NCBI RefSeq assembly: GCF_001686925.1
Contig: NZ_LVEN01000004.1
Coordinates: 1 to 64,000, forward strand
Origin: Flavobacterium piscis
Lineage (GTDB): Bacteria > Bacteroidota > Bacteroidia > Flavobacteriales > Flavobacteriaceae
Direction: 5' to 3'
DNA length: 64,000 bases
Shown here: positions 57,117-64,000 of the stretch, piece after piece
Layout of the letters: each line of letters starts with the position of its first letter
Position numbering within the stretch: position 1 is the stretch's first letter
Position numbers and translations under genes: made by a program
Notes under the pieces: generated by a model
Told to the model about the DNA's origin: nothing
Database searches by the model: none
What the model saw: the letters and a program-made list of their open reading frames with translations, nothing else

Positions 57117-57873
57117 AATTGGAGACAAAACCTTAACCTCCCGCCTATTTTTAGGAACCGGAAAATTTGGTTCGAACCTTGAAATGGAAGAAGCCATTTT
57201 AGCATCAGGAAGTGAATTAGTAACTGTTGCCCTAAAACGCATCGATTTAGAAACCGAAACCGATGCTATTTTATCGCATTTACACCACCCAAATATTCAT
57301 TTATTGCCGAATACTTCGGGCGCGAGAAATGCCAAAGAAGCTGTTTTTGCTGCTCAATTGGCCAGAGAAGCTTTAGAAACAAATTGGTTAAAGCTAGAGA
57401 TTCATCCCGATCCAAAATACTTAATGCCGGATCCTATAGAAACTTTAAAAGCAACCGAAGAACTGGCTAAACTTGGTTTCTTTGTTTTGCCTTATATTCA
57501 TGCCGATCCTGTTTTGTGTAAACATTTAGAAAATGTGGGAACAACTGCTGTAATGCCTTTGGGCTCACCAATTGGCAGTAATAAAGGTCTTAAAACAATA
57601 GATTTCCTGGAGATTATAATCGAACAAAGCAATGTTCCCGTAATTGTTGATGCCGGAATTGGCGCACCATCTGACGCTGCAAAAGCAATGGAAATTGGTG
57701 CCGATGCTGTTTTGGTCAATACTGCAATTGCCGTTGCAGGAAACCCAAAATTAATGGCAGAAGCTTTTGCAGCAGCTGTTATTGCAGGACGAAAAGCATT
57801 TGAAGCCCGAATTGCTCATCAACAAAATTATGCCGTGGCTTCTAGTCCTTTGACTTCTTTTTTATATGACTAG
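57097..57873 (+). CDS. thiG: Thiazole synthase ThiG
   Basis: 258-residue enzyme forming the thiazole ring from deoxyxylulose phosphate, dehydroglycine and ThiS thiocarboxylate. Signatures: [10 protein letters not shown], the Schiff-base Lys in [19 protein letters not shown] and [23 protein letters not shown] (split here for length only). It starts within the thiE end. Confidence 0.96.
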   Translation: MQTSLFKIGDKTLTSRLFLGTGKFGSNLEMEEAILASGSELVTVALKRIDLETETDAILSHLHHPNIHLLPNTSGARNAKEAVFAAQLAREALETNWLKLEIHPDPKYLMPDPIETLKATEELAKLGFFVLPYIHADPVLCKHLENVGTTAVMPLGSPIGSNKGLKTIDFLEIIIEQSNVPVIVDAGIGAPSDAAKAMEIGADAVLVNTAIAVAGNPKLMAEAFAAAVIAGRKAFEARIAHQQNYAVASSPLTSFLYD

Positions 57874-57882
57874 TTTTTAATC

Positions 57883-57966
57883 TCTCGCAGATTTGGCAGA
57901 TTGAGCAGATTTATAAAATTTAGCAAAATGCAAAAAAAATCTGCTCAATCTGCCAAATCTGCGAGA
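57883..57966. repeat. Perfect 30-bp inverted repeat after thiG
   Basis: Arms 57883-57912 and 57937-57966 (CTCGCAGATTTGGCAGATTG within) are exact complements around a 24-nt AT-rich loop, a stem of 30 bp. It lies between thiG and the GxxExxY gene and could stop or slow transcription there. Confidence 0.85.
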
Positions 57967-58030
57967 AAATTATTTTTTTATATAAAGTAGGAAATTTCAT
58001 TAAATTTGATTTAAAGTTAAAATCATTATT

Positions 58031-58408
58031 ATGTCCGAAAATGAAATTTCATATAAAATACGAGGTGCTATTTTTACAGTTTATAATACTTTAGGTCCCG
58101 GATTATTAGAATCAATTTACGAAAGCGCTTTATATTATCAATTAAATAAGGATGGATTAAACACCATCAAACAAGTTAATCTACCCGTTAAATATGATAA
58201 CGTAGAATTAGATATCACTTTTCGATTAGATCTATTGGTTGAAGACAAAGTAATTGTTGAATTGAAATCTGTTGATGAATTGAAATCCATTCACTTTAAA
58301 CAATTAAATACTTATTTAAAACTAACAAATAAAAAACTCGGGTTATTAGTCAATTTTAATTGCACAAATATTCTAGATAATATACATCGAGTCGCAAATA
58401 AAATCTAA
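58031..58408 (+). CDS. GxxExxY protein (PD-(D/E)XK nuclease-like)
   Basis: 125-residue protein of the GxxExxY family: the name motif is GLLESIY (about residues 24-30), followed by strands with FRLDLLVEDKVIVELKS, whose D ... ExK pattern fits a PD-(D/E)XK nuclease-like core. Function of the family is not established. It sits inside the thiamine operon between thiG and thiH but with 157 bp in front, a TAAATTTG box at 58001-58008 and a long inverted repeat, so it may be an insertion with its own promoter. Confidence 0.88.
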   Translation: MSENEISYKIRGAIFTVYNTLGPGLLESIYESALYYQLNKDGLNTIKQVNLPVKYDNVELDITFRLDLLVEDKVIVELKSVDELKSIHFKQLNTYLKLTNKKLGLLVNFNCTNILDNIHRVANKI

Positions 58409-58446
58409 TCTATCTGATAAATCTGCGTGAAAAAACCACAATCTAA

Positions 58447-59559
58447 ATGAAAACATTCAAATCTATTTTTGAACAATACGACTGGAATACCATTCAATCT
58501 AAAATATACAAAACAACTTCTCAGGATGTCGAACGAGCTTTGGCAAAAAACAAACGCAATCTCGATGATTTTTTAGTTTTGATTTCTCCTGTAGCACAAA
58601 ATTATTTAGAGCAAATGGCACAGCAATGCCATGAAATCACTAAAAAACGTTTCGGCAAAACCATCCAAATGTATGCACCACTTTATTTAAGCAACGAATG
58701 TCAAAACATTTGTACGTATTGCGGCTTTAGTTTAGATAATAAAATCAAACGGAAAACGCTTTCTGATGCTGAAATAAAACTCGAAGTCGAAGCACTAAAA
58801 AATACAGGTTTCGATCACGTTTTATTGGTTACGGGCGAAGCAAATTATACTGTAAACATTAATTATTTCCTGAATGCAATTGACTTAATACGAAAAGAGT
58901 TTTCGATTATTTCTGTAGAAGTTCAGCCACTTTCTACCGAAGATTATAAACGTTTGCATGAAGCAGGTGTGTATTCCGTTTTAGTGTATCAGGAAACGTA
59001 TCATCAGGAAGTATACAAAAAATACCATACCAAAGGTAAAAAATCAAATTTCGATTATAGACTCGAAACGCCTGACCGAATTGGAACCGCCGGAATACAT
59101 AAGATAGGTTTAGGCGTTTTATTAGGTTTGGAAGATTGGCGAACGGATAGTTTTTTTAATGCTTTGCATCTGGATTATCTCCAAAAGAAATACTGGCAAA
59201 CGAAATATTCCGTTTCTTTTCCCAGATTACGTCCTGCCGAAGGTATTATCGAACCCAATTTTATTATGGACGATAAAGATTTAACCCAATTGATTTGTGC
59301 CTATCGATTGTGGAATGAAGATCTTGAAATTTCGATTTCGACCCGAGAAAATGAAAAATTCAGAAACAACATTATCCCGATTGGAGTTACGAGTATGAGT
59401 GCCGGATCTAAAACAAATCCCGGAGGTTATGTAGTTGATCCGCAATCTTTAGAACAATTTGAAATTAGCGACGAAAGATCGGCTAAAGAAATCGCTGAAG
59501 TCATAACAAATTCAGGTTACGAACCGGTTTGGAAGGATTGGGATAAATGTTATGGGTAA
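58447..59559 (+). CDS. thiH: 2-iminoacetate synthase ThiH
   Basis: 370-residue radical-SAM enzyme that cleaves tyrosine to give dehydroglycine for ThiG. The cluster motif is CQNICTYC (CxxxCxxC), at about residue 85. Further signatures: LLVTGEAN, VEVQPLS, VYQETYHQEVY and the C-terminal SMSAGSKTNPGGY. Presence of ThiH and absence of thiO indicate the tyrosine-lyase route for the glycine imine. Confidence 0.95.
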   Translation: MKTFKSIFEQYDWNTIQSKIYKTTSQDVERALAKNKRNLDDFLVLISPVAQNYLEQMAQQCHEITKKRFGKTIQMYAPLYLSNECQNICTYCGFSLDNKIKRKTLSDAEIKLEVEALKNTGFDHVLLVTGEANYTVNINYFLNAIDLIRKEFSIISVEVQPLSTEDYKRLHEAGVYSVLVYQETYHQEVYKKYHTKGKKSNFDYRLETPDRIGTAGIHKIGLGVLLGLEDWRTDSFFNALHLDYLQKKYWQTKYSVSFPRLRPAEGIIEPNFIMDDKDLTQLICAYRLWNEDLEISISTRENEKFRNNIIPIGVTSMSAGSKTNPGGYVVDPQSLEQFEISDERSAKEIAEVITNSGYEPVWKDWDKCYG

Positions 59560-59618
59560 AGAAATTCCAATTTTTAAATTTCAAATTCCAACAATCTAAA
59601 ATCTAAAATCTAAAATTT
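59560..59618. repeat. AATTCCAA-type repeat between thiH and thiF
   Basis: AAATTCCAATTTTTAAATTT and repeated AATCTAAAATCTAAAAT; member of the same AT-rich family as 6511-6607 and 46646-46746. Confidence 0.5.
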
Positions 59619-59623
59619 CCAAA

Positions 59624-60334
59624 ATGAGCATTATTCAAGAATTTCTCCGTTACAACAGACAAACTATATTACCCGAAATTGGCGATGAAGGTCAGGAAAA
59701 ACTAAAAAAAGCAAAAGTTTTAGTAATTGGTGCAGGCGGTTTAGGCTGTCCCATTTTGCAATATATTTCAACTGCAGGAGTTGGATTTATAGGAATTATG
59801 GATTTTGATATTATCGAAATTCATAATCTACATCGCCAAATTTTATATACTGAAAATGAAATTGGTCAGGAAAAAGCGGCTGTTGCAAAATATGTAATTT
59901 CAAAGCTAAATCCTTTGATCGAAGTAATTGCAATTAGAGAAAAACTGACTACTGAAAATGCCGAAAAAATAATTCAGCAGTATGATATTGTAGTAGATGG
60001 TTCGGATAATTTTGCAACGCGATATCTGGTAAATGATACTTGTGTTGCTTTACAAAAACCATTGGTTTACGGAAGTATTCTAAAATTTGAAGGTCAAGTT
60101 GCAGTTTTCAATCACAATGGCAGTAAAAATTTACGTGATTTATTTCCTGAAATGCCAGATCCAAAAGATGTTCCGAATTGTAATTTGAATGGCGTTTTGG
60201 GTACTCTTCCGGGGATTATTGGAACTATGATGGCGCACGAAACCTTAAAATTAATTCTGGAATTAACTGCTTTAAAAAATGAATTGGTACTTTTTAATAC
60301 ATTAAACTGGAACTTTACAAAACTGAATTTCTAG
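59624..60334 (+). CDS. thiF: ThiF/MoeB-family sulfur carrier adenylyltransferase
   Basis: 236-residue E1-like enzyme. ATP-binding GAGGLGCP at about residues 37-44, HNLHRQILY with the catalytic Arg, and DGSDNFATRYLVND. The crossover-loop cysteine appears as PNCNLNGVLGTLPG. No CXXC zinc pairs and no rhodanese domain are present, so it is the short form. From its position last in the operon it should adenylate ThiS. Its 3' end overlaps the convergent MOSC gene by 4 bp, with no terminator between them. Confidence 0.9.
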   Translation: MSIIQEFLRYNRQTILPEIGDEGQEKLKKAKVLVIGAGGLGCPILQYISTAGVGFIGIMDFDIIEIHNLHRQILYTENEIGQEKAAVAKYVISKLNPLIEVIAIREKLTTENAEKIIQQYDIVVDGSDNFATRYLVNDTCVALQKPLVYGSILKFEGQVAVFNHNGSKNLRDLFPEMPDPKDVPNCNLNGVLGTLPGIIGTMMAHETLKLILELTALKNELVLFNTLNWNFTKLNF

Positions 60335-61125
60335 AAGACAATTTCATCGCCAACACTGATAATTCCCGAATTTAAACTCACAACATTGGTTCCGAATAAA
60401 ACAGAATTATTCACTACTCGATATTTACTTAAGGTTTTGAGAGGTTCTTTTTTTAATTTACTATTATCAGGATCATTATTCACCATAATACATCTTTCGC
60501 ATGTTTTTATATTTTTAAAATTTACTTCTCCAATTTTAAAAGTGGTGAAATCATCCTCTTCATGAGGAATTTCTGTACTTATTACGAGGTTAGGGCGAAA
60601 TCTTAAAACGGTAATTTTATCTGTTAATTTTTCGTTTAGAAAATCCAAGCTTTGACTTCCTATCATTAAATACGGATAACCATCAGCAAGACTTACATTG
60701 AAAGTTTCTTTTAATTTTGAACTTTCATGTTTACGATCTCCGTTTTTGATGATTTTAACCAATTTACATTCAAAACCCAAATGTTCGCTAAACCATTTTG
60801 AAGTTGATGCATTCACTTCTATAACTTCGCTCTTATCATCCCAAACATTCACTTCTATCGAATGATCTAAATGTTCTTGAATAGAAAATTCATGCTTTTG
60901 ATCCTTAAAAGTAATGCTGATTTTTTTTCCTGAAATCTTCGGATAGAACTGACTCATAATGCGATGTTCTCTCTGCGTAATCATTTGATTATCCGCATCA
61001 ATTAACATCCATCTTCGATCGTTTTCGAATCCCATTTCTTCAGCCAAAGCTTCTTGGCAACTAATTCCGGCTAAACTTTTTATCGGATAGATATAGATTT
61101 CTTTTACACTATAAATTGCACTCAT
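60331..61125 (-). CDS. MOSC domain protein
   Basis: 264 residues: N-terminal MOSC beta-barrel domain (IYIYPIKSLAGISCQEALAEE, FENDRRWMLID) and C-terminal MOSC domain with a conserved Cys in KTCERCIMVNNDP. Related to mitochondrial amidoxime-reducing components and YiiM/YcbX, which bind molybdenum cofactor. Substrate unknown. Start overlaps the aat stop by 1 bp (TAATG). Confidence 0.9.
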   Translation of the reverse strand: MSAIYSVKEIYIYPIKSLAGISCQEALAEEMGFENDRRWMLIDADNQMITQREHRIMSQFYPKISGKKISITFKDQKHEFSIQEHLDHSIEVNVWDDKSEVIEVNASTSKWFSEHLGFECKLVKIIKNGDRKHESSKLKETFNVSLADGYPYLMIGSQSLDFLNEKLTDKITVLRFRPNLVISTEIPHEEDDFTTFKIGEVNFKNIKTCERCIMVNNDPDNSKLKKEPLKTLSKYRVVNNSVLFGTNVVSLNSGIISVGDEIVF

Positions 61126-61766
61126 TATTCCTTATTTTCTATAATAGACATAAATTCTTCACGATCGATTTCGCGGCAACCTAAACTTTCTAAATGCGGA
61201 TTGTAAACCTGACAATCTAAAAGTTTGTAATTTTCTTTTTGTAAATAATTTACTAAAGCAATAAAAGCAACTTTTGAAGCATTTGACACTTTCGAAAACA
61301 TACTTTCTCCACAAAAAACATGTCCTAAGTCGATCCCATATAAACCGCCAACCAAAACCTCATCCTGCCAAACCTCAACAGATTTTGCAATTCCCTGTTC
61401 ATTCAGTTTGCAATAGGCATCGATCATTTCGTTTGAAATCCAGGTTCCGTTTTGACCATCGCGTTTTATGTTCTGGCAATTCGAAATAACCTCTTTAAAG
61501 TTCTGATTCAACGTAACTTTAAATTGATTTCTGTTCAAAATATTCCGCATACTTTTAGATACAATCAATTCATCCAAAAACAAAACCATTCTGGGATCCG
61601 GCGACCACCAAAGAATTGGATCACCTTCATTAAACCAAGGGAAAATTCCGCTTTTGTAAGCTAACTTTAATCGTTCTGGATCTAAGTCACCGCCAATGGC
61701 CAGAATGCCTTCTTCATCGGCTTCTGAAACGGGAGGAAAAAATAAATCGTTGAATACGTAATACAT
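61125..61766 (-). CDS. aat: Leucyl/phenylalanyl-tRNA-protein transferase
   Basis: 213-residue N-end-rule enzyme that adds Leu or Phe to proteins with N-terminal Arg or Lys, marking them for ClpAP via ClpS. Signatures: GILAIGGDLDPERL, YKSGIFPWF, WWSPDPRMVL and GGLYGIDLGHVFCGESMF. Upstream of the MOSC gene and translationally coupled to it. Confidence 0.95.
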   Translation of the reverse strand: MYYVFNDLFFPPVSEADEEGILAIGGDLDPERLKLAYKSGIFPWFNEGDPILWWSPDPRMVLFLDELIVSKSMRNILNRNQFKVTLNQNFKEVISNCQNIKRDGQNGTWISNEMIDAYCKLNEQGIAKSVEVWQDEVLVGGLYGIDLGHVFCGESMFSKVSNASKVAFIALVNYLQKENYKLLDCQVYNPHLESLGCREIDREEFMSIIENKE

Positions 61767-61820
61767 GTTTTTAAAAATTCCAATTTTTTAAATTCCAAAT
61801 TCCAAGTGCTGATTAGAAAA

Positions 61821-61851
61821 CCTTTGTCAAAGTTTAAAACTTTGACAAAGG
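61821..61851. repeat. CCTTTGTCAAAGTTT palindrome
   Basis: CCTTTGTCAAAGTTT and its exact complement flank a single A; a perfect 15-bp-arm palindrome of 31 bp. Confidence 0.8.
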
Positions 61852-61879
61852 TCTGCACGTAATAACTCTGTTCAATGTT

Positions 61880-61979
61880 GTCATTTCGACCGAAGGGAGA
61901 AATCACACTAGAAACTCCACAATCAAAATCATCAATCTTTGTCGAATTACGTGTGTGATTTCCCTTCGGTCGAAATGAC
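61880..61979. repeat. GTCATTTCGACCGAAGGGA inverted repeat
   Basis: Left arm 61880-61908 and right arm 61953-61979 pair over 27 bp with a 2-nt bulge (the left arm has an extra GA) around a 44-nt centre. From memory, GTCATTTCGA-type repeats are frequent between genes of Bacteroidota. Confidence 0.8.
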
Positions 61980-62068
61980 AAAAACTGAGATTAAAACAAA
62001 ATTCCAAACCCCAATTAACACATTTACATGAATTGGAATTTGGAATTTATTTTTTGAATTTTAAACGC

Positions 62069-62440
62069 TTAGAAAGGTAAATCGTCTGGTTCGTCTTCGT
62101 TTAAGTTTGTTGCCGGAGCAAAAGTTTCAGCAGTTGGCATTGCCGGAGTTTGTCCAGGTCCTTCTGGTGCTAATCTTTCGATTCTCCAACCTTGAATACT
62201 ATTGAAATATCTGGTTTCTCCTTGTGGATTAACCCATTCTCTTCCTCTTAAATTGATAGAAACTTTTACTGCCTCTCCTTGTTTGTAGCTACTTAATAAA
62301 TCGCATTTATCTTGTGTAAATTCGATCAAAATATGCTGTGGATACTGCTCATCTGTGGTAACAACCAACTCTCTTTTTTTGAATGCAGCACTAACTTGTT
62401 GCTCTGGGTTCACCACTTTTACTTTTCCTGTAACTTCCAT
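62069..62440 (-). CDS. DUF3127 protein, OB-fold-like with SSB-type acidic tail
   Basis: 123 residues. The DUF3127 core spans about 1-85 (MEVTGKVKVVNPEQQVS, FKKRELVVTT, GREWVNPQGETRYFNSIQGW), a beta-rich pattern resembling an OB fold. A Pro/Thr/Ala linker is followed by an acidic end DEPDDLPF, which looks like the C-terminal protein-interaction tip of single-stranded DNA-binding protein SSB. A nucleic-acid role is plausible but unproven. 29 bp after the flavin reductase gene, probably in one unit. Confidence 0.82.
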   Translation of the reverse strand: MEVTGKVKVVNPEQQVSAAFKKRELVVTTDEQYPQHILIEFTQDKCDLLSSYKQGEAVKVSINLRGREWVNPQGETRYFNSIQGWRIERLAPEGPGQTPAMPTAETFAPATNLNEDEPDDLPF

Positions 62441-62469
62441 CTTCTTCTATATTAATTATTGTTTCTTTT

Positions 62470-63345
62470 CTATTTTTTTGCTAAAAGCACTTTCCATGCC
62501 GATGAAATATCATCTTTATTCAAATATTTTTTGGCTTCTAAATGTACCTTTTCCTGATCATCGGAACTTAATACTCCTTTCACCGAAAAGTTTTCTTTCA
62601 CAAATATACTAACTTCTTCCGTTGTAGGCAAGGCTTCAATATTACCTAATTTCCCGAGATCATTTCCGTTAAAAACGGGGCTTTCCCTGATATAATTAGG
62701 GATTATATCTACACCAACACCTAATGTTGTAAGAGGTTTTGGCACTTCAAAAAGTCCCTGATTAGATCTTGAATACCAATTACTTCCTAATCTTGAAACC
62801 AGATCAATTTTATGCTGATCGATAGCTCCGTTTTCATCTAAAATTGCTTCGTGAATATGCATTTTTACCACCTCACAAAGAATCAAATTGCCCGCTCCGC
62901 CCTGATCTCCTAACGGAATAATCTGCGTGACTTTGCACTCAAACTGCACCGGCGACTCTTTTACGCGATACGGTTTTACTAAATCTGACGGAATTTGCGT
63001 TAGTCCGGCTTTGATAAACTCGTTTACACCTTCTCCATATTCGGTACTTGCCAAGGAGGTTTGCTGCACCATATCATAATTCACAACATTTATCACCACT
63101 TCGCGAGTTGCCTCTGCATTGATCAACGTGTGTTTTACAGTATTATCGCGTACGCGGCGTGCCGGCGAAAAAACCAAAATTGGCGGATTGGTACTGAACA
63201 CATTAAAGAAACTAAATGGCGACAAATTTGGGATTCCTTTTGCACTAATAGTACTTGCAAAGGCAATAGGCCTTGGCCCCACAGCGCTTTGCAAATAGCC
63301 CTGCAGTTTTGCCGTTGGAATTTCTTTTGGATCGATGCTAATCAT
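62470..63345 (-). CDS. Flavin reductase family protein
   Basis: About 291 residues. The N-terminal 200 residues are a FMN-binding split-barrel domain (YLQSAVGPRPIAFASTISAKGIPNLSPFSFFNVFS). The C-terminal 90 residues have no domain I recognise. It may reduce free flavin or act as an oxidoreductase; partner unknown. I prefer the start at 63345 (MISIDPKEIPTAKL) because the ATG at 63372 would lie at or within a few bases of the predicted transcript start. Confidence 0.85.
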   Translation of the reverse strand: MISIDPKEIPTAKLQGYLQSAVGPRPIAFASTISAKGIPNLSPFSFFNVFSTNPPILVFSPARRVRDNTVKHTLINAEATREVVINVVNYDMVQQTSLASTEYGEGVNEFIKAGLTQIPSDLVKPYRVKESPVQFECKVTQIIPLGDQGGAGNLILCEVVKMHIHEAILDENGAIDQHKIDLVSRLGSNWYSRSNQGLFEVPKPLTTLGVGVDIIPNYIRESPVFNGNDLGKLGNIEALPTTEEVSIFVKENFSVKGVLSSDDQEKVHLEAKKYLNKDDISSAWKVLLAKK

Positions 63346-63383
63346 AGATTTTTCTTTTTGACCAAATCTCATTTCGGTTAATG

Positions 63384-63411
63384 CAAAAGTAGAGAAATCG
63401 TTTTTGTCAAA
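63384..63411 (-). promoter_or_regulatory. Promoter of the flavin reductase operon
   Basis: Minus-strand TTTG (63411-63408), 16-bp spacer, TACTTTTG (63391-63384). Confidence 0.6.
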
Positions 63412-63506
63412 GAAATAGTTTTAGATTTAAAAACAAAAAATCTTTAGCCGTTTATAAAATATTAAATGTGTTTATTTCGTTATATTTATACCTCAAAAAA
63501 TAATTT

Positions 63507-64000
63507 ATGTCTTTTTCTGAAAGAAGAAATACTACTCGTTGGATTATTATTTTCATTTCCTTTTTAATCATTTCTTTGATTCTTTGGAACACTTATACTT
63601 TTTTCCAAATTTTCAAAAATGAAGAGCGAATAAAGATGAATCTTTGGGCAAATGCTTCAAAAACGCTTATCAATGCTGATGAAAATACCGACTTGGATTT
63701 ACCGCTTGAGATAATAAACAACAATAATTCTGTTCCTGTTATGCTCACGATGTATGGCAAAGTAATTAGCTCAAAGAATATCCCTGATGAAATTATTGAA
63801 GATAAAGATAAATTGTCAGCGTACTTAGCCAATTTAAAAAATGAGAATGAACCTATTCTCATTGAATATGCTCCGGGAAAACAACAGCAGGTTTACTATG
63901 GAAATTCTGCATTACTAAAGAAACTCAAGTATTATCCGGTTGCTTTATTGCTGATTATCTTTTTGTTTGGTGCTTTGATTTACAACTTTTACAAAAGTAC
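63507..64000 (+). CDS. Probable sensor histidine kinase, N-terminal part (runs off window)
   Basis: The frame opens at an ATG at 63507 and is open to the window edge (164 residues). Transmembrane helix at about 12-32 (WIIIFISFLIISLILW), a periplasmic sensor domain of about 110 residues and a second helix at about 140-160 (YYPVALLLIIFLFGALIY). This arrangement, with LWANASKTLI after the first helix, is that of membrane-bound sensor kinases of flavobacteria, but the kinase domains lie outside the window, so this rests on layout only. Confidence 0.6.
   Translation, partial: MSFSERRNTTRWIIIFISFLIISLILWNTYTFFQIFKNEERIKMNLWANASKTLINADENTDLDLPLEIINNNNSVPVMLTMYGKVISSKNIPDEIIEDKDKLSAYLANLKNENEPILIEYAPGKQQQVYYGNSALLKKLKYYPVALLLIIFLFGALIYNFYKS

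Larger units (their letters stand above)
61767..62068. other. Repeat-filled intergenic region between aat and the DUF3127 gene
   Basis: No gene is supported. It contains an AATTCCAA-type fragment (61770-61803), the palindrome at 61821-61851, the inverted repeat at 61880-61979 and another GGAATTTGGAATTT fragment (62035-62049). A minus-strand frame at 61682-61981 merely translates these repeats. Confidence 0.65.

Noticed and set aside
61682-61981. Minus-strand 99-codon frame overlapping the aat start
   Set aside because: It is a read-through of two palindromic repeats and overlaps aat in another frame.

Overview
The window is chromosomal DNA from a member of the Flavobacteriaceae, most likely a Flavobacterium. 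The evidence is low GC, promoters of the Bacteroidota type (TTTG/TTG, then about 16-21 bp, then TANNTTTG), lack of Shine-Dalgarno sequences, an alternative complex III plus aa3 oxidase operon, a DUF2723 protein, DUF3127 and DUF4920 proteins, and a large surface protein at the left edge. The species is not determined. I see no CRISPR array, prophage, transposase, integrase or rRNA.

Layout. 1-2660: 5' part of a giant secreted Ig-like/HYR adhesin (minus). 3147-6450: ruvB, cytochrome P450 and queG as one minus-strand operon. 6667-18059: an eight-gene respiratory operon (actABCDEF, ctaC, ctaD) with a clear promoter and terminator. 18279-19465: a SPOR protein and a DUF4920 protein. 19623-24282: rimP-nusA-infB with a terminator-like hairpin in its leader. 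24458-27755: universal stress protein, aldehyde dehydrogenase and AraC regulator. 28220-28458: two tandem identical tRNA-Gln genes. 28704-34351: DUF2723 transferase, polysaccharide deacetylase, a thioredoxin fold with no cysteines, and a metallophosphoesterase. 34524-37459: a two-component system flanked by three small exported Lys/Ala-rich paralogues. 37787-44629: polA, an unknown exported protein, a LacI regulator and two ferritin-like proteins. 44822-47736: rplM-rpsI-rpsB-tsf with structured leaders. 48298-52513: M3 peptidase, queuosine-precursor transporter, lipoprotein and tag. 52637-60334: a TPP-riboswitch thiamine operon (thiS, thiC, tenI-like, thiD, thiE, thiG, GxxExxY protein, thiH, thiF). 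60331-63372: MOSC protein, aat, DUF3127 protein and flavin reductase. 63507-64000: start of a probable sensor kinase.

Best candidate for an undescribed system: the two-component locus at 34.5-37.5 kb. The three small cationic paralogues are transcribed from two promoters. Both carry the same 18-bp sequence TCTTCATTTTGTCTTCAT on the coding strand at exactly the same distance from the TANNTTTG box. It is a direct repeat with 11-bp spacing whose centre is the TTTG (-33) element, which is what a tandem site for the adjacent OmpR-type regulator would look like. Two of the three genes' transcription units also end in near-identical terminators. This suggests a duplicated regulon in which a sensor kinase/response regulator controls secreted Lys/Ala-rich peptides, analogous to (not shown to be homologous with) the acid-shock protein Asr of enterobacteria.

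Other regulatory signals include the rimP leader hairpin, a nested-stem leader before rpsB and a 5'-end hairpin before rplM. Intergenic regions are rich in dispersed palindromic elements, several with long perfect arms. All functions are read from sequence alone; no database search or folding program was run.
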